Shown here: positions 10,961 through 26,921 of the stretch, piece after piece
How the letters are laid out: every line of letters starts with the position of its first letter
Position numbering within the stretch: position 1 is the stretch's first letter
Source of the DNA: Entonaema liquescens
Lineage: Eukaryota > Ascomycota > Sordariomycetes > Xylariales > Xylariaceae
Direction of reading: 5' to 3'
DNA length: 64,000 bases
Assembly: GCA_902805475.1 (NCBI GenBank)
Contig: CADCSX010000006.1
Location: 3,319,710-3,383,709 of the forward strand
Made by a program: the position numbers and the translations under genes
The notes under the pieces: generated by a model
Databases searched by the model: none
What the model was told of the DNA's origin: nothing
The model's input: only the letters and a program-made list of their open reading frames with translations

Positions 10961-13870
10961 AATATTAATTCACATATTTTAAAATAATTTCCTTTTAAAA
11001 ACCCTTTTTATTCTTTTTAAAAAAACCCCATTTTCCCATTCCCCCATTTTCCTACATTAATATAAATTAAAATTTACCTTTTTATACACAATATATTTAA
11101 TCCTTTTATATAAATTAAATCTTAATAATAAATATAAAATTTAATTATAATATATATAAATTAAAATTTATAACTTATAATTTATAATTTATAAATATAA
11201 ATTAAAAATATTTAAAATTAAATTTATTTTTTTTTAATTTCGTTTTTCGTTATATATTTTAACACTATAAAAAATATCTTATTAAACCGTATTTAAATTA
11301 TATTATTAATAATATTAATAATTTTAAACGTAATAAAATCCTCCGTTTAAAATAATATAATATAAATATTATAAATTTTTAAACTTAATAAAATAACATT
11401 TTTTACATTTTTAATTAAATTTATACTTAATATTTAATTAATAAAATACCTATTCTTACCTTTAATTTTAATAATAAATTCTATATTTTTTTTTTTTTTT
11501 TTTACTTTCCTTTTTAAATTATTAAATCCACCATTTATAACTTATAAACTTTTTATAAAATTTATAATTTTTTTTAACCTTTTACGCATTTTTATTTCTA
11601 TTAAAAAAAATATATATATAAATTAAAACTATAATATAAAAATTATATTTTATTAGATTTTCCTTTTTAATATAATATAAACTATTAATATTTTTATCTT
11701 TACCTTTAAAACTTTTCTAAATAAATAACCAAAAATCAAACAAATAAAATTTTAATTAAAACATTATAAAAAATTAAATAATTTAATTAAAAAAAATATT
11801 CCGTATTTATTTTTTATTAATTAAACAAAAAAACATTAATCTTATATCTTTAATATTAAAAAGTAAATTTTTAATAAATTTAAAAAAAATATTAATATTA
11901 ATATTAAAATTTTTTACCTATTTAAACTTTTTTATTTTATAATTCTTTTTTTATAAATAAATTATATAATTAACTTTATTTTTAATAAATTAAAATATTA
12001 AATATATTTAAATTATAATACTTTATTAAATAATTATTTATATATTATATAATTAAAATATATAAAACTTTATTGTAATTTTTAAACCATAAATATTGTT
12101 AAGCTGCGCTTAACATATATTTGTAAGATTAAAGTTTAGTGTAAAGTTTAATGTATAACTATTAGTTAAAATTTAATAGATTAAAAATCTGCTAAATTTT
12201 AAGAAAATTAACTTTAATTTCATTTTACAAAATTGCTTTATAAATATATATTTTATTACTTGCTTAATTTATATTTATTAATAAATTTATATTAAAAAAT
12301 AAAAATCTTATATTTTAATTATTAATATATACGCAAATACTTAATATAATATTATTTTTATCTTCCACTATTTAAATTTAATCGTATTTTTTATAGCACA
12401 TAACAACTTTAATAATCCATTAAAATTATTACTTAAAATAATCCCGCCAAAAATATTTTTTAACACTATTAATATAACTGTAACTTATTTTACTTTAAAT
12501 AAAAAATAAATATTAAAATTAAATTTAAAATCTTTTAACAAAAATATAATTATAAAAATAAATTTTATTTTAACATTAATAAAAATACATTAAAAATTTA
12601 TTAAAACAAAATATTTACGCATAATCTTAAATAAATAAAATAAATATTTTAACCTTTTATAATACAAATTTTAAAAAATTATATAAATAATACGGTTACG
12701 AAAATTTCAAAAAATATTAAAAATTACTAAATAAAAACCCTATTATTAAATTTTTACATTAAAAACGCATTAATAATAAAAAACTTTTTTTACAAATTTA
12801 ATATTTTAACTATTTTTTAAACCTTAATTAATTTAAGTTAATTAAAATATAAAAAAATATTTATTATATAAAAAAAAATAATTAAAATACGTATTAATTA
12901 AAAAAAATAAATAAATATTAAAATTATTATTTAAATTTTATATAAAAAAAATAAATCTAAACCATATTTCTTATTAACTAAAATTTCGAAATAATAAAAA
13001 AAAATATTTAATTAATTTATTTTATAATTAATATTACTTTTAATATAAATATTAATAACTTATATATCGTAAAATTTTAAATAATATTTATAAAACGTAA
13101 CAATTATAAACCTTATAAAACTTTTTTTTTAATTATTAATAAAATTAATAATATATATAAAATTAAGATAAAATAAATAAATTTAATAAATTAGATATTT
13201 ATTAATAAAATAATAAAACTAAAATATTATTTTAATTTTTTAATAAAAACCATTTTAATTAAAAAAAATATAAAAAATATTTAATATAATAAAAAAACTT
13301 TTTTTAAATTTATATAATAATAAAAAAGTTAATTTAAATTATATATTAATAAATAAAATAATAAAAAATACCAAAAATAATATTTAATATAATTTCCGAA
13401 AAAAAAATAATATATATTAATATAATAATTAACCAACAAAAATTTAACTATTATACCATTTTTAAATTTATAATAATATAAATAAAAACAAATATTAATA
13501 ACAAATAAATATTTAAATTAAAATATATTATATACATAAAAATAAAATAAAAAAAAAACCATATATAATTATATAATAAAACATTATCGTTAATATAAAA
13601 TAATAATACGTTAAAATAAGTTAAATCCTATATTACCAAATTAAAAAACTAAATAAAACCTTTAAATAATAAATTAATTATTGCAATTATAACCGCAATT
13701 ACAACAACCAATAAAACGTATCGCTAAAAAAAAATTATACGCAATTTACGCGTAATTATACTACATAAAATATAATAATAATATAAAAAATTTTAATTAT
13801 ATAACAACCATAAAACTAATATTACAATACCAATAAAAATCAATCCTAATAATATTTTCAAACCGAAAAA
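10961..13870. other. Unassigned C-retaining AT-rich DNA
   Basis: No gene is recognisable. The plus strand keeps C (CC, CA and CT words) while G survives almost only in CG. Around 11004-11055 there is a run of C clusters (ACCC, CCCC, CCC, CCCCC) unlike anything else in the window. The block ends where family X copy 2 begins. One R3 copy lies at 12095-12242. The material could be another decayed transposon whose sister copies lie outside the window. Confidence 0.5.
12095..12242. repeat. R3 copy 1, short fold-back dispersed repeat
   Basis: About 148 bases, repeated at 27875-28022 and 37106-37252 in the same direction. It opens with a perfect hairpin, GTTAAGCTGCGCTTAAC (seven-base arms, three-base loop). 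The remainder is an imperfect palindrome centred at about 12184: TTAAAATTTAATAGAT on the left faces ATCTGCTAAATTTTAA on the right, and TTTGTAA on the left faces TTACAAA on the right. This copy keeps the most G and C of the three. It has the shape of a very small MITE, but I could not fix its ends or a target duplication. Confidence 0.65.
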
Positions 13871-13991
13871 ATATTTTTAACGTATTAAATACCAAAACAC
13901 CAACATTATAATTATAATATTATTTAAAAATATTAATATTAAAATAATAATAAAAAACTTAATACATAATATATTTAAATTAACCATAATA

Positions 13992-14030
<39 letters not shown>
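13992..14030. repeat. (AAT)n microsatellite near the 5-prime side of X copy 2
   Basis: About thirteen AAT units, the counterpart of the tract at 6311-6341. Base use changes here: to the left C survives and G does not, and to the right the reverse holds. Confidence 0.85.
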
Positions 14031-14037
<7 letters not shown>

Positions 14038-17000
14038 TCGAAAAAAAATAAATAAATAGAAAAAAATATAAAAAAATAATTATAATATTATTTAAAATAT
14101 TAATAAATTTAATATGTAAAAAAAAATAAAATAGAAATTAATAAATTAAAAATATAAATTATTAAAATAATAAAGAAAAAAATATAATATTTATATATTA
14201 TTTAAAAAACGAAAATAAAACAATAATATATTAAATTAATTATATTTAAAAATATAAAAAAAAATAAAAAAAATAAAAATAAAAATTTTAAAAAAAATAA
14301 ATATTATTAAAATTTCTTAAAATTTATAAGTAACAAAATAATTATAAACAAATATAATAATTATAAATAATTAAATTTAAAATAATATAATAATAATCTT
14401 ATTATAAAAAATAAAAGAAATTATTATTAAAAAAATTTAATAAATTTAAAAATAATTAAAAAATATTAAAAAAATAATGAAAATAATGAATTAAATTTTA
14501 AAAAATAAAAACAATAGTAATATATAAATTTTAAAATAAGGTTATTATAATTATATTTTAAAAAAATATAAAAATTTATAAATAAAAAAGATAAAAATAA
14601 ATAAAAGAAATTTTTGGAAATTAAATTATAAGTGTTAACCGATTTTTTATTTTTATAATAAAAAATTTTAAAACGAATAAATTACAAGATATATATATTA
14701 ATCCTAAAAAATTATTAATAAATATTAAAGTAAAAAATTGTTAAAATATTAAAAATTTAAAATTAATGTATTATAAAAAAAAAATTTAAATATATAATAT
14801 TAATTATAAAAATAATTTTATTAAAAACGGTAAAAATTTTATATAATAATAAATTATTTTAAAAAATAAAGTTTTTTTAATATAAATTTTTTATAAAAAA
14901 TGTAAGAATAAAATAATATTATAAATATTATAGTTTTAATTATATAATAAAATATTATAAATAATAAATAAAATATGGTAAATATATAAATATAATGTAT
15001 AAAAAAAAATTTATATAGAAAAAATTAAATATAAGAATTATAACAATTTTTATTTAATTTAAAATAAAAATTATAATAAAATAAAAGAAATAAAAAAAAA
15101 TATAAAAAAAATATATATATATATATTATAATAATTTAAAAAAAGAAAAAGATTTAAATATTTTTTAAATGTAATTTATGTTATTTATAATAATTTTATA
15201 TTTATAATATTTAAAAAAAATAAAATAAAAAAAACTTTTTAAAAAATAAATTAAATAATATTATAAATTTAAAATTGTTTTTTTTTAATTATAAAAATAT
15301 TTAAAAAAAAAAACTTAAAAAAACAGTATATATAGTAAATATACCAAAAAATAACATATATTTTTTTAACGTTATTTTTAATATTAATAATAATATTTAA
15401 AATTAAATTAACCCTATTTAAATAAATAACTTATATATAAAAATAAAATAATATATAATTTTTTAAAAATATATAATAATAAAAATAAAAATAATATATT
15501 AAAATATAATATAAAATAATAAAATATTATTTTAAATTTTAAAAATATAAAATAATTTAAATTTAATTATAATATAAAAATTATAATTTATAAAAAAAAA
15601 ATTATATAATTTATTAATTAATAATTATAAAATGATATAAAATAAATTAAAATAAATTATATTATATATAATTAAAATTATAAATAATATAAAATAAATA
15701 AGTAAAATAAAATATAATTAAATAATATATAAATTATATATTAAATATAAAATAATAATAATATAAAATATTTATATAGAATTAAAAAAAATAATAAAAT
15801 ATAATTTTTTTTTAAAAATAGATAATAAAAAAAAATAGAAAATATATTATAATAAGGAATTTTAATATATATTATTTTATTTAAGATAAAAAAAATAGAA
15901 TAATAAATAATTTAAATATTTTATTAAATTTAATAGAATAATAGCGGTTAAGTTTAATTATAATAAAAGGTTAATTTATAAAAATAATAAAAAATTAAAA
16001 GGATTTAATAATTAATTTAATGTAAATAAATATAAGAATATTATATATAATATTTTAAAAGTTAAATTAAATAAAATTAAATTATAAAATATAATTAATT
16101 AAAATTATTATAAGAAATATTTAAAATAAATTTTATAAATTTTACGGAAAATGTAAAAAATAAATATAAAAAGATTTTAATTTAGTAATAATAAAGATAA
16201 AAATGGAAAAATTATTAATATTAAAATTTTTTTTAAATTTTAAAAAATTAAATTTTTATATTAATTATATAATAAAAAAATTTTAAAGGATAATAAATTT
16301 AATAATATTAAAATAGAAAATAATTTTATTTATAATAGTTAAATAATAAATTAAATAAGTTATTAAAATAAAAAAAGAACCTTATATAAAAAAAAGAAAT
16401 GGTAAAATATGAAAATAATATAAAATTAAAAACAAAATATTAATATAATAAAAATATATTATAAAATAATATAGGAAATAAAAAAGGTTTAATAGTAGAA
16501 AATGGTAATAAAAACGTTAAAAAATAATAAATTTTTATAAAAATTAAAAAAATGGGTTTAATTTAAAAGTTAATAAATTAATATAAAAAATAAAATTATT
16601 TTAATATTAAAAAAAAATACGGATAAATAATCATAAGTAATTATTTATATATAAAAAATAAATATATTTTAAATAAAAATTTTTTTAAATTTAAATTTAA
16701 ATTTAATAAATATAATTTTTAATAAAATATTTAATAAAAAATTTATAATTAATAATTATATAAAATAAAAAATAGTTAAAAATATATTAATAATTATAAA
16801 AAAATAGAAAGTTTTTAAAAAAAATAAAATATTAATAAGATTTTTATATAAATATAATAAATTATTATTTAAAATTATTATAATAATAATAATAAATAAT
16901 TTTTATTGTAAATATTATTTAATAAAGTTTTGTATAATAATAATTATTATATTATTTAAATTAGAGAAAATTAAAAAAAAAAACGTTTTTAAATATATAT

Positions 17001-19448
17001 AAATTAATAATATTATTAAATATTTTAGAAAAAATAATAGAAAAGATAATAGTGTTATGAATAATGTTTATAATAAAAATAAATAATGTTTTTTTTAAAA
17101 AATAAATAAGTAATAAAAAATATAAATTAATAAAAGTAATTATTAAAATAATAATAAAAATAATATATTTAATATAAAAAAATAAAATAAAAATATTATT
17201 ATTATAATTTAATATAATAAAAATATTTAATTATATTATTTTAAAAAAGTTAATATATATTTTTAAAAAAAAGGATTTTTTAAATAAATAATAAAATAAA
17301 TTAAAAATTATTTAAAAAATAAAAAAATATAATTAATATTTAAAGGTAAATGTAATTTAAAAATAAGTTTTTAAATAAATATTTTATAAAGGTTTTTATT
17401 ATTCTTTATTTTATTTATTTTATATATATTAATATTTTATAAAGAATTAAAAAAGAATGGAATATTTATAATTAATTTTATAAATAATATAAATTTAATA
17501 ATAGTAAATTTAAATATTAAAAAAAATGATAAAAAATTAGAAAATGTATATTTTAAATGTGTTTAATAAATAAAATAATATAGGATAATTTTTATTTTTT
17601 AAAAAAATAAGTTAATATATTTTATTAAGATATATAAATTAAATAAAAATATAATATAATTAAGGAATGTAATAATAAAATTAATAAAAAGTGTAAGATT
17701 TTTAAAAATTTAATTAAATAAGAAATTAAAGTGGATAAGATATTTAAAAATAATAAAGGTAAAAATAAGAAAATAATAATATATTTTTTAAAGTTAATAA
17801 TATTTATATAAAGTTAATAATATTTATATAAAGATATAATTTCTTAAAAATAAAAAAAAATATATATAAAAATTATAAAAAATATTATAATATATAAGGT
17901 AATTGTATAATATATATTAAATAAAGAAATAAAATAAATAAAATAATAATAAAATTAAAGAAAATATAATTAATTTGTTTTTAAGAAATAATAAAAATAT
18001 ATAAGGTAATATTAGTTAAATATATAAAAAGTAAAATAAGATGTTTTTTATTAAATTTATCTTTAAATAAAAAGGTAATTAAATTTGAAAAAAAAATAAT
18101 AATAAAAATAATTTTATAGAAAAAATAGGAAAAGAAATTTAAAAATAGTTTTAAAAATTATAAATGTAAAATTAAAATTTAATAAAAAAAAAGTAAAATA
18201 AATTATAAAATTTTTTTATTATTATTTTAGTAAACAAATTAAAAAAGAATTTATAAATAAAGCAAAAATAAATAAAATTATAAAAAAAAAGTAATTTTTT
18301 AAAAAAAAATAATATTATAAATATGAAAAATAAAATAAAATTAAGGATATATTTAAAATATAGTTATATTGAAATCTTTATTAAAAAATAAATAATTAAA
18401 AGAAATTTATAAATTGTTAAAAAAATATAATATTTTAATATTAATTTAAATGTGTATAAAAAAATAAGATTAAAAATATTTTTATTTAAATAAAAAATGT
18501 TTGGAATAAGAATGTTGTAATATTAGTATAAGTAAAAAAAAATAATGTATTATATAATAATGGAATATATGAAATTTATAATTTAAAAAAAACAATTATA
18601 TAATAAATTAAGATTAAAAATATTTAGGTTATAATATAATTATGAAAAAATTATAAAAGATAATAAAGAGGTAAGTTAAATTATATAGTAATTTTTAAAA
18701 TTAAAAATATTATTAATATATAAATTAATAATTAATTTAATAAAAAAAAAATTTAAAAATTTAAATTTAAAGAAATTTTAATAAAGTTTTAATAAATATA
18801 AAGAAGAGAAAATATATATAAAATTATTATAGTAAAATTATAAAAATAAATTAATTATAATTTTTTTATATTAAATATAATTTATTATTTAATTTTAAAA
18901 AAATTATTATTATTATTAAATAATTTATTAATAATAAAAAAAATATTATTTTTAAAAAAATTATTATCCTTTTTAATTTTAAAATTATTAAAAGTTTTTT
19001 TAATATTATTATTATTATCATTATTATTATTAATGTTTTTAATAATTTTAAGATTTTTAAAAATTTTAATAATTTTATTTTTAATTTTTTTATTTTCTTT
19101 ATTAATTTTTTTATTTAATTTATTAAAAAATATATTATTTAAAATTTCTTTTTTAAAATTATAAAATTTAAAAGGTTTAAAGTAAATAAAAAAATTTTTA
19201 GGAAAAAAAAGGTATTAAGTTATGATAAAATAAGTACATTTTTTATTAAATTTTTTAATAAATATAATAAAGATTTTAAAATAAAATACGCATTTTATAA
19301 TAATTTATTAAATAAATTTATTATTTTTAAATAAAAATTAAAATAAAAAATTAATAATAATAATAAAAAAAAATAAATTAAAAATAATAAAAATTAATTT
19401 TATTATAATTAAAATAAAAATATAAATTAAAAATTATATTATATTAAT

Positions 19449-19524
19449 ATTATAATTAAATATAATATTATAATTAAATATAATATTATAATTAAATATA
19501 ATATTATAATTAAATATAATATTA
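19449..19524. repeat. 18-base tandem repeat, four units, private to X copy 2
   Basis: The unit ATTATAATTAAATATAAT stands four times head to tail at 19449-19520. The matching place in copy 1 (about 835-870) and in the copy at 59491-61105 (about 60690-60720) has a single unit, so the expansion happened after the copies separated. Confidence 0.85.
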
Positions 19525-20629
19525 ATTATAATTTTAATAATTAATAATTTTAAAATTATATTATTTTATAATTATAATAAATTTACAAATAAATTATTTG
19601 ATAATAATTATAAAATATAATTAAATTATACCCAAAATTTAATAATAAAAAAATATTATTTTAAAATAAAAACTAAAAAATATTTAATCTTAAATATTAT
19701 TAAAAAAAGTTAAAAAGAAAATCATAAAATATATTAAAGTTTTTAACTGTTTAATTATTTTATTTATTTTTTAACAAAACAATTAATATAAATAAAATTA
19801 TAAATAATATAAAAAAAACGTATTAAAATATATTTTATAATAATTTTAATATAATAATAATAAATATATTAATTAAAAAAAATTATTAAATAATTAAAAT
19901 AAAAAAGAAGATTTAAATTATAATTATATTAAAAATAAATTAAATAAAAATAAAATATATAAAAATAAAAATAATAATAATAATTAAAATATTTAAAAAA
20001 TATATATTTTTAAGCTATAATAAATTTATTATTAAATTTATTATTATTATTATAATAAAAAAGTTAATAATAAGATATAATAATAAGTAAAAAATTCAAG
20101 ATATAAAATTTAAATAAGAGTAAATTTAAAAAAAAATAATAAAATTTAAAGAAAAATATTAAAAAAAATAATAATAATTTTATAATATATATTAAATAAA
20201 ATTATATTTATTAAAAACATTATTATTATATATTATTAATAAAATAATTATTATATTTTATATAAAAAATAAAATAAAAATAAAATTATTTATAATTTAA
20301 TAAAAAATAATATATTAAAAAATAATAAAAGAAATTATTTAATAAAAATAATAAAATAATTATTAAATAAAATATAAAAATATAATAAAGATAAATTATA
20401 TAGAAATAATAAAAGTAATTTTATATAATTAAATATATTATTTAATTTATTAAAATAATAAAATTTTAATAAAATATAATAATATATAATATAAATATAT
20501 AATAAAAATTAAAAATAAATAAAAATAAATTAAACTTTCTTTAATAAAAACATAATTTTAACTTGAAAATTTATTAAAAAAAAAATATAAATAATATTTT
20601 AATTATAATAAATTAAATATATAAACATA

Positions 20630-20660
20630 ATAAAATAAAAATAATAATAATAATAATAAT
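20630..20660. repeat. (AAT)n tail ending X copy 2
   Basis: Roughly eight AAT units follow the conserved X 3-prime sequence. The equivalent tails at 23094-23216 and 59491-59604 are several times longer. Confidence 0.75.
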
Positions 20661-21611
20661 TTAATATTTATTAAAAAATTTATAAAATTAATATATATAT
20701 TTTAAAATCTTTTAATATAAATATTAAAAATTAATTTAAATTTATAATTTATTTTTTTTAAATTATATTTATATATTTTTATTTTTTATTTAATATATTT
20801 ATATTTTTTTAAATTATTTTTATAATAATTTCATTTTAAAATTTATATATTATTATTATTTTTTAAAATTTAATTAATTATATATTATTTTTTTTTATAT
20901 TTCTTTAATTATAATTAAATTATAATTAGATTTTATTTTATTTTATTATAAAATAATAAAAATAATTTAAACATAATTATAATTTATTAAATAATTCTTA
21001 ATTATAATTATAATAAAATTATTATATATTAAAATTTAAAAAAATTTAAAGTTTTATTTTTTTTTAATTTAATTAAATTAAATTTATATATATTAATAAT
21101 ATAATATATAAAACTTATTTTATAATTTTAATTTAAGTAAAAATAAATAATATTAATTATATTAAATTAATTAATTAAATTTTAAAAAATGCATTTTTAT
21201 TAAAATAATTTTAAAAATAATTACTTTTAAATAAATAAATTAATTAAATTGAAATTAAATAACGTAATTAATATAATATAATATTTATTTATTTATAATT
21301 TTATAAATTTATACGAAATTGTAAAATTAAATAAAAAAAAAATAATAAATAAATTTAATTCGATTTTTTTAATAATATAAAAAAATAAATTTTTTTAAAA
21401 ATTTATTAAAAATTTTATATTAATAATATTATTGAAAAATCTTTAAAATATTTTATTATAAAATATTTAAAAAATAATTTTATAATTTACGTTAATAATT
21501 TAATTATAATTTAAATTTATTTATAATATATTAAATTAAAAAACTTATAAAATATTTATTAAATATAAAAAAATTATAATTATTAAAATATTTAAAAAAA
21601 AATATTTATAT
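20661..21611. other. Unassigned AT-rich DNA
   Basis: No gene, RNA or recognised repeat. It is almost pure A and T, with scattered CG words only. Confidence 0.5.
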
Positions 21612-21619
21612 TTATTAAA
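21612..21619. repeat. Left 8-base target duplication of M1 copy 1
   Basis: TTATTAAA, identical to 22275-22282 on the other side of the element. Confidence 0.85.
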
Positions 21620-21883
21620 AAACAACATTAGTTCGGCAGTAAAAAGCGTACTAAGTCGGCAATAACCACACCATTTTATATAAAAGCGCCACACCCGCGA
21701 AAATCGCACAAATATTATATATATCTCCATACAAATTTACTAGTGCGCGACCGTACTTCCCATACCCACCCCGCCAAATCTCTTAATCTATCAAATTACC
21801 TTATTTAATCTACCGAACCAACCACCCAATCAATCAATTAATCAATCAATCAGTCAATCAATCAATCAATTAGTCAATCAATT

Positions 21884-21922
<39 letters not shown>

Positions 21923-22274
21923 TAATTAATTAATTAATTAATCAGTTAATTAATTAATTTAATAATTAATTAAATAAACGTTACGTTTATTATTTATTTC
22001 GTTTCGAAACGCGCGTATATAACCGTATAAAATATTATAAAATTAATAATTTTAAAAAATTAAAACTTTATAAAAATAAATATTATTAAATAAACGGTAA
22101 AAAATTTAATTAATAAAAAAACGTACATAATAAAAAACTATAAAAAATAAAATTTACTAAAAATTATAAATAAACATTAATAAATTTATATACGTAAAAA
22201 AATATTTATTAATATAAAACCATTATAATTATTATTAATTTAATACGTTTTTTATTACCGAATTAATATTATTT
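21620..22274 (+). mobile_element. M1 copy 1, hAT-like MITE (long subtype), 655 bases
   Basis: The left end reads AAACAACATTAGTTCGGCAG. The right end reads, inverted, AAATAATATTAATTCGGTAA. The ends are alike for about 35 bases and in patches to about 115 bases, where both carry ATACAAATTTACTA or its AT-converted form. The interior holds a long ATCA-type tract (about 21822-21955) and a conserved patch with ACGCGCGTATA. It is flanked by identical 8-base duplications. The left half keeps far more G and C than its surroundings. No transposase frame exists. Four more copies are in the window. Confidence 0.9.
21822..21960. repeat. (ATCA)n / (ATTA)n tetranucleotide tract in M1 copy 1
   Basis: About thirty units of ATCA with ATTA and GTCA variants. 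ATTA is what ATCA becomes after C-to-T change. Every M1 copy carries such a tract at this place, with different lengths. Confidence 0.9.
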
Positions 22275-22282
22275 TTATTAAA
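22275..22282. repeat. Right 8-base target duplication of M1 copy 1
   Basis: TTATTAAA, identical to 21612-21619. Confidence 0.85.
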
Positions 22283-22980
22283 ATGTAAAATAAATTAATT
22301 TAATATTTTTATAAATAAATTAATTTTTTTTATAATTTATTTAAAAAAACATTTTATATTTAAAAAATATTTAAATAAAATTATTAATTTAAATTAAAAT
22401 TTATAATATAAAATTAATAAAAGTTAAAAAATAATTTAAAAAAATAAATTAAATAATTAAAAATTTTATTTAAATATAATAAAATATTAATTTTATTAAT
22501 AATATATATATAAAAAAACTTAAATAATTTAAAAAATTAAATATTTTTATTTTTTATTATAATAATAAAAATATAATTATTTTTAAAATTTAATTTTATA
22601 AATAAAAAATTTAATTAAACGTTAATTTAAATTAATTTAATAATATTTAAATTAAAATAATAAATATTAAATTTTATTTAAAAAATAAAATAATTATAAA
22701 TTTAAAATTTTATTTATAAAAAAAATATTTAAATTAAATTATAATTTTTATTAATTTAATAAAATATTTATAAATTAAATATTATAATTTTAATATTAAT
22801 TAAAAAATTTATTAAATTTATAAAAAATTTAAAATAATTAATAATTATAAAACATTTTAATTATTTAAAAATATTTTTATTTATTTTGTAAAAATATATA
22901 TATTATTTAAAAAATACTAAAAGAAAATCTTTATAAAAGATTTATTTTTTAAATTTAAATTATTATAATTATTAAATATT
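22283..22980. other. Unassigned AT-rich DNA upstream of an X-like 3-prime end
   Basis: No gene. It leads directly into the X-like 3-prime end at 22981 and may be the body of that element, but I could not align it with X copy 2 beyond roughly the last 100 bases. Confidence 0.45.
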
Positions 22981-26088
<3,108 letters not shown>

Positions 26089-26096
26089 ATTATTAA
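26089..26096. repeat. Left 8-base target duplication of M2 copy B
   Basis: ATTATTAA, identical to 26914-26921. Confidence 0.85.
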
Positions 26097-26913
26097 AAGT
26101 GATGTTATTTTAAAATTACTTTATCGGATTTATAATATAAATTACTTGGAATTACAATTATTAATAATTACATATAAATATTATCGTAAACTAACAATTT
26201 TACAATTTTATTTTATTACCTTAAATTAAATTTAATATTTCCCAACCATAATAATAAATATTTATATATATTTTAAAATATTTTAATTATTTAAATTTTA
26301 ATTAATTAATTAATATTAATTTTAAAAAAATATAACCGTATTTTATAAAATTATTTTAAAAATAATTTATAATTAAAAAGTAATAATTTACAAACAAACA
26401 GTAATAATCTTTAAATAACAATAAAATAATTTATAAATAAAACCATATTAATTTATAAATAAAAATATTTTTACATTATTTTTTCTTAATATTAACATTT
26501 TTAATAAAAGCTATTTACATATTTCTAATCGGTATAACTACGCGTATTTAACAATATTAATTTTATAAATAAATAATTTAAATTAAAAAAAATATTATTA
26601 AATAATAAAATAATACGTGCCACATATATTACCAACAACATTAAATATTTAAATATAATTAATTTTTTATATAAATATAAATTTAAAATAAAATTTAACG
26701 TTATTTATAACATTTAATTTCGCTTTTTTTTATTTAAAAATAAAAACGTAACGTTTTGAGAATATTTATTTTTTATTGTTTATATCGTAAAATTTAAAAA
26801 GTTATAAAACCATATTATTTTATTAATAATTTTAATTGCTAATTACTTACTAGTATTTAATGGGGTAATTTACATTATAAGTCCGGCAAAATAATCTTAA
26901 AATAACATCACTT
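26097..26913 (+). mobile_element. M2 copy B, hAT-like MITE, 817 bases
   Basis: Left end AAGTGATGTTATTTTAAAAT. The right end, inverted, is AAGTGATGTTATTTTAAGAT. The inverted repeat continues through a CCGGA/TCCGG block and a shared TATAATRTAAATTAC for about 48 bases. It has the same length as copy C (817) and perfect 8-base flanking duplications. This is the best-preserved M2 copy and gives the family's terminal sequence. The plus strand here keeps C (CCAACC, GCCACA) where copy A, in the same orientation, keeps G, so the two were mutated on opposite strands. No coding frame. Confidence 0.9.
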
Positions 26914-26921
26914 ATTATTAA
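26914..26921. repeat. Right 8-base target duplication of M2 copy B
   Basis: ATTATTAA, identical to 26089-26096. Confidence 0.85.

Larger units (their letters stand above)
13870..20660 (+). mobile_element. Family X copy 2, most complete copy, decayed LINE-like retroelement
   Basis: About 6.8 kb. It is shared with 1-6545 (inverted), with 59491-61105 (inverted, 3-prime part), with 61105-64000 (direct, 5-prime part) and with 6555-8785 (direct, middle). The 3-prime end at about 20515-20640 is followed by (AAT)n, and the related 3-prime end at 22981-23216 and the copy at 59491 end the same way. A fixed 3-prime end with a simple-repeat tail and variable 5-prime extent is typical of non-LTR retrotransposons; that identity is inference, since no reverse transcriptase motif survives. 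C is almost absent from the plus strand: in 17401-17700 I count 20 G and 1 C. Confidence 0.75.

Noticed and set aside
12098..12114. Rho-independent terminator
   Set aside because: GTTAAGCTGCGCTTAAC forms a hairpin but belongs to a dispersed repeat in what appears to be a eukaryotic genome, and no gene precedes it.
21545..21730. 61-codon open stretch, minus strand
   Set aside because: It reads through the terminal inverted repeat of M1 copy 1. The similar peptide at 61640-61840 comes from the same terminal repeat of M1 copy 5, so the likeness reflects the repeated DNA and not protein conservation. The two run into unrelated flanking DNA.
21822..21960. CRISPR-like array
   Set aside because: The regular spacing is a tetranucleotide microsatellite inside a MITE, with no repeat-spacer organisation.
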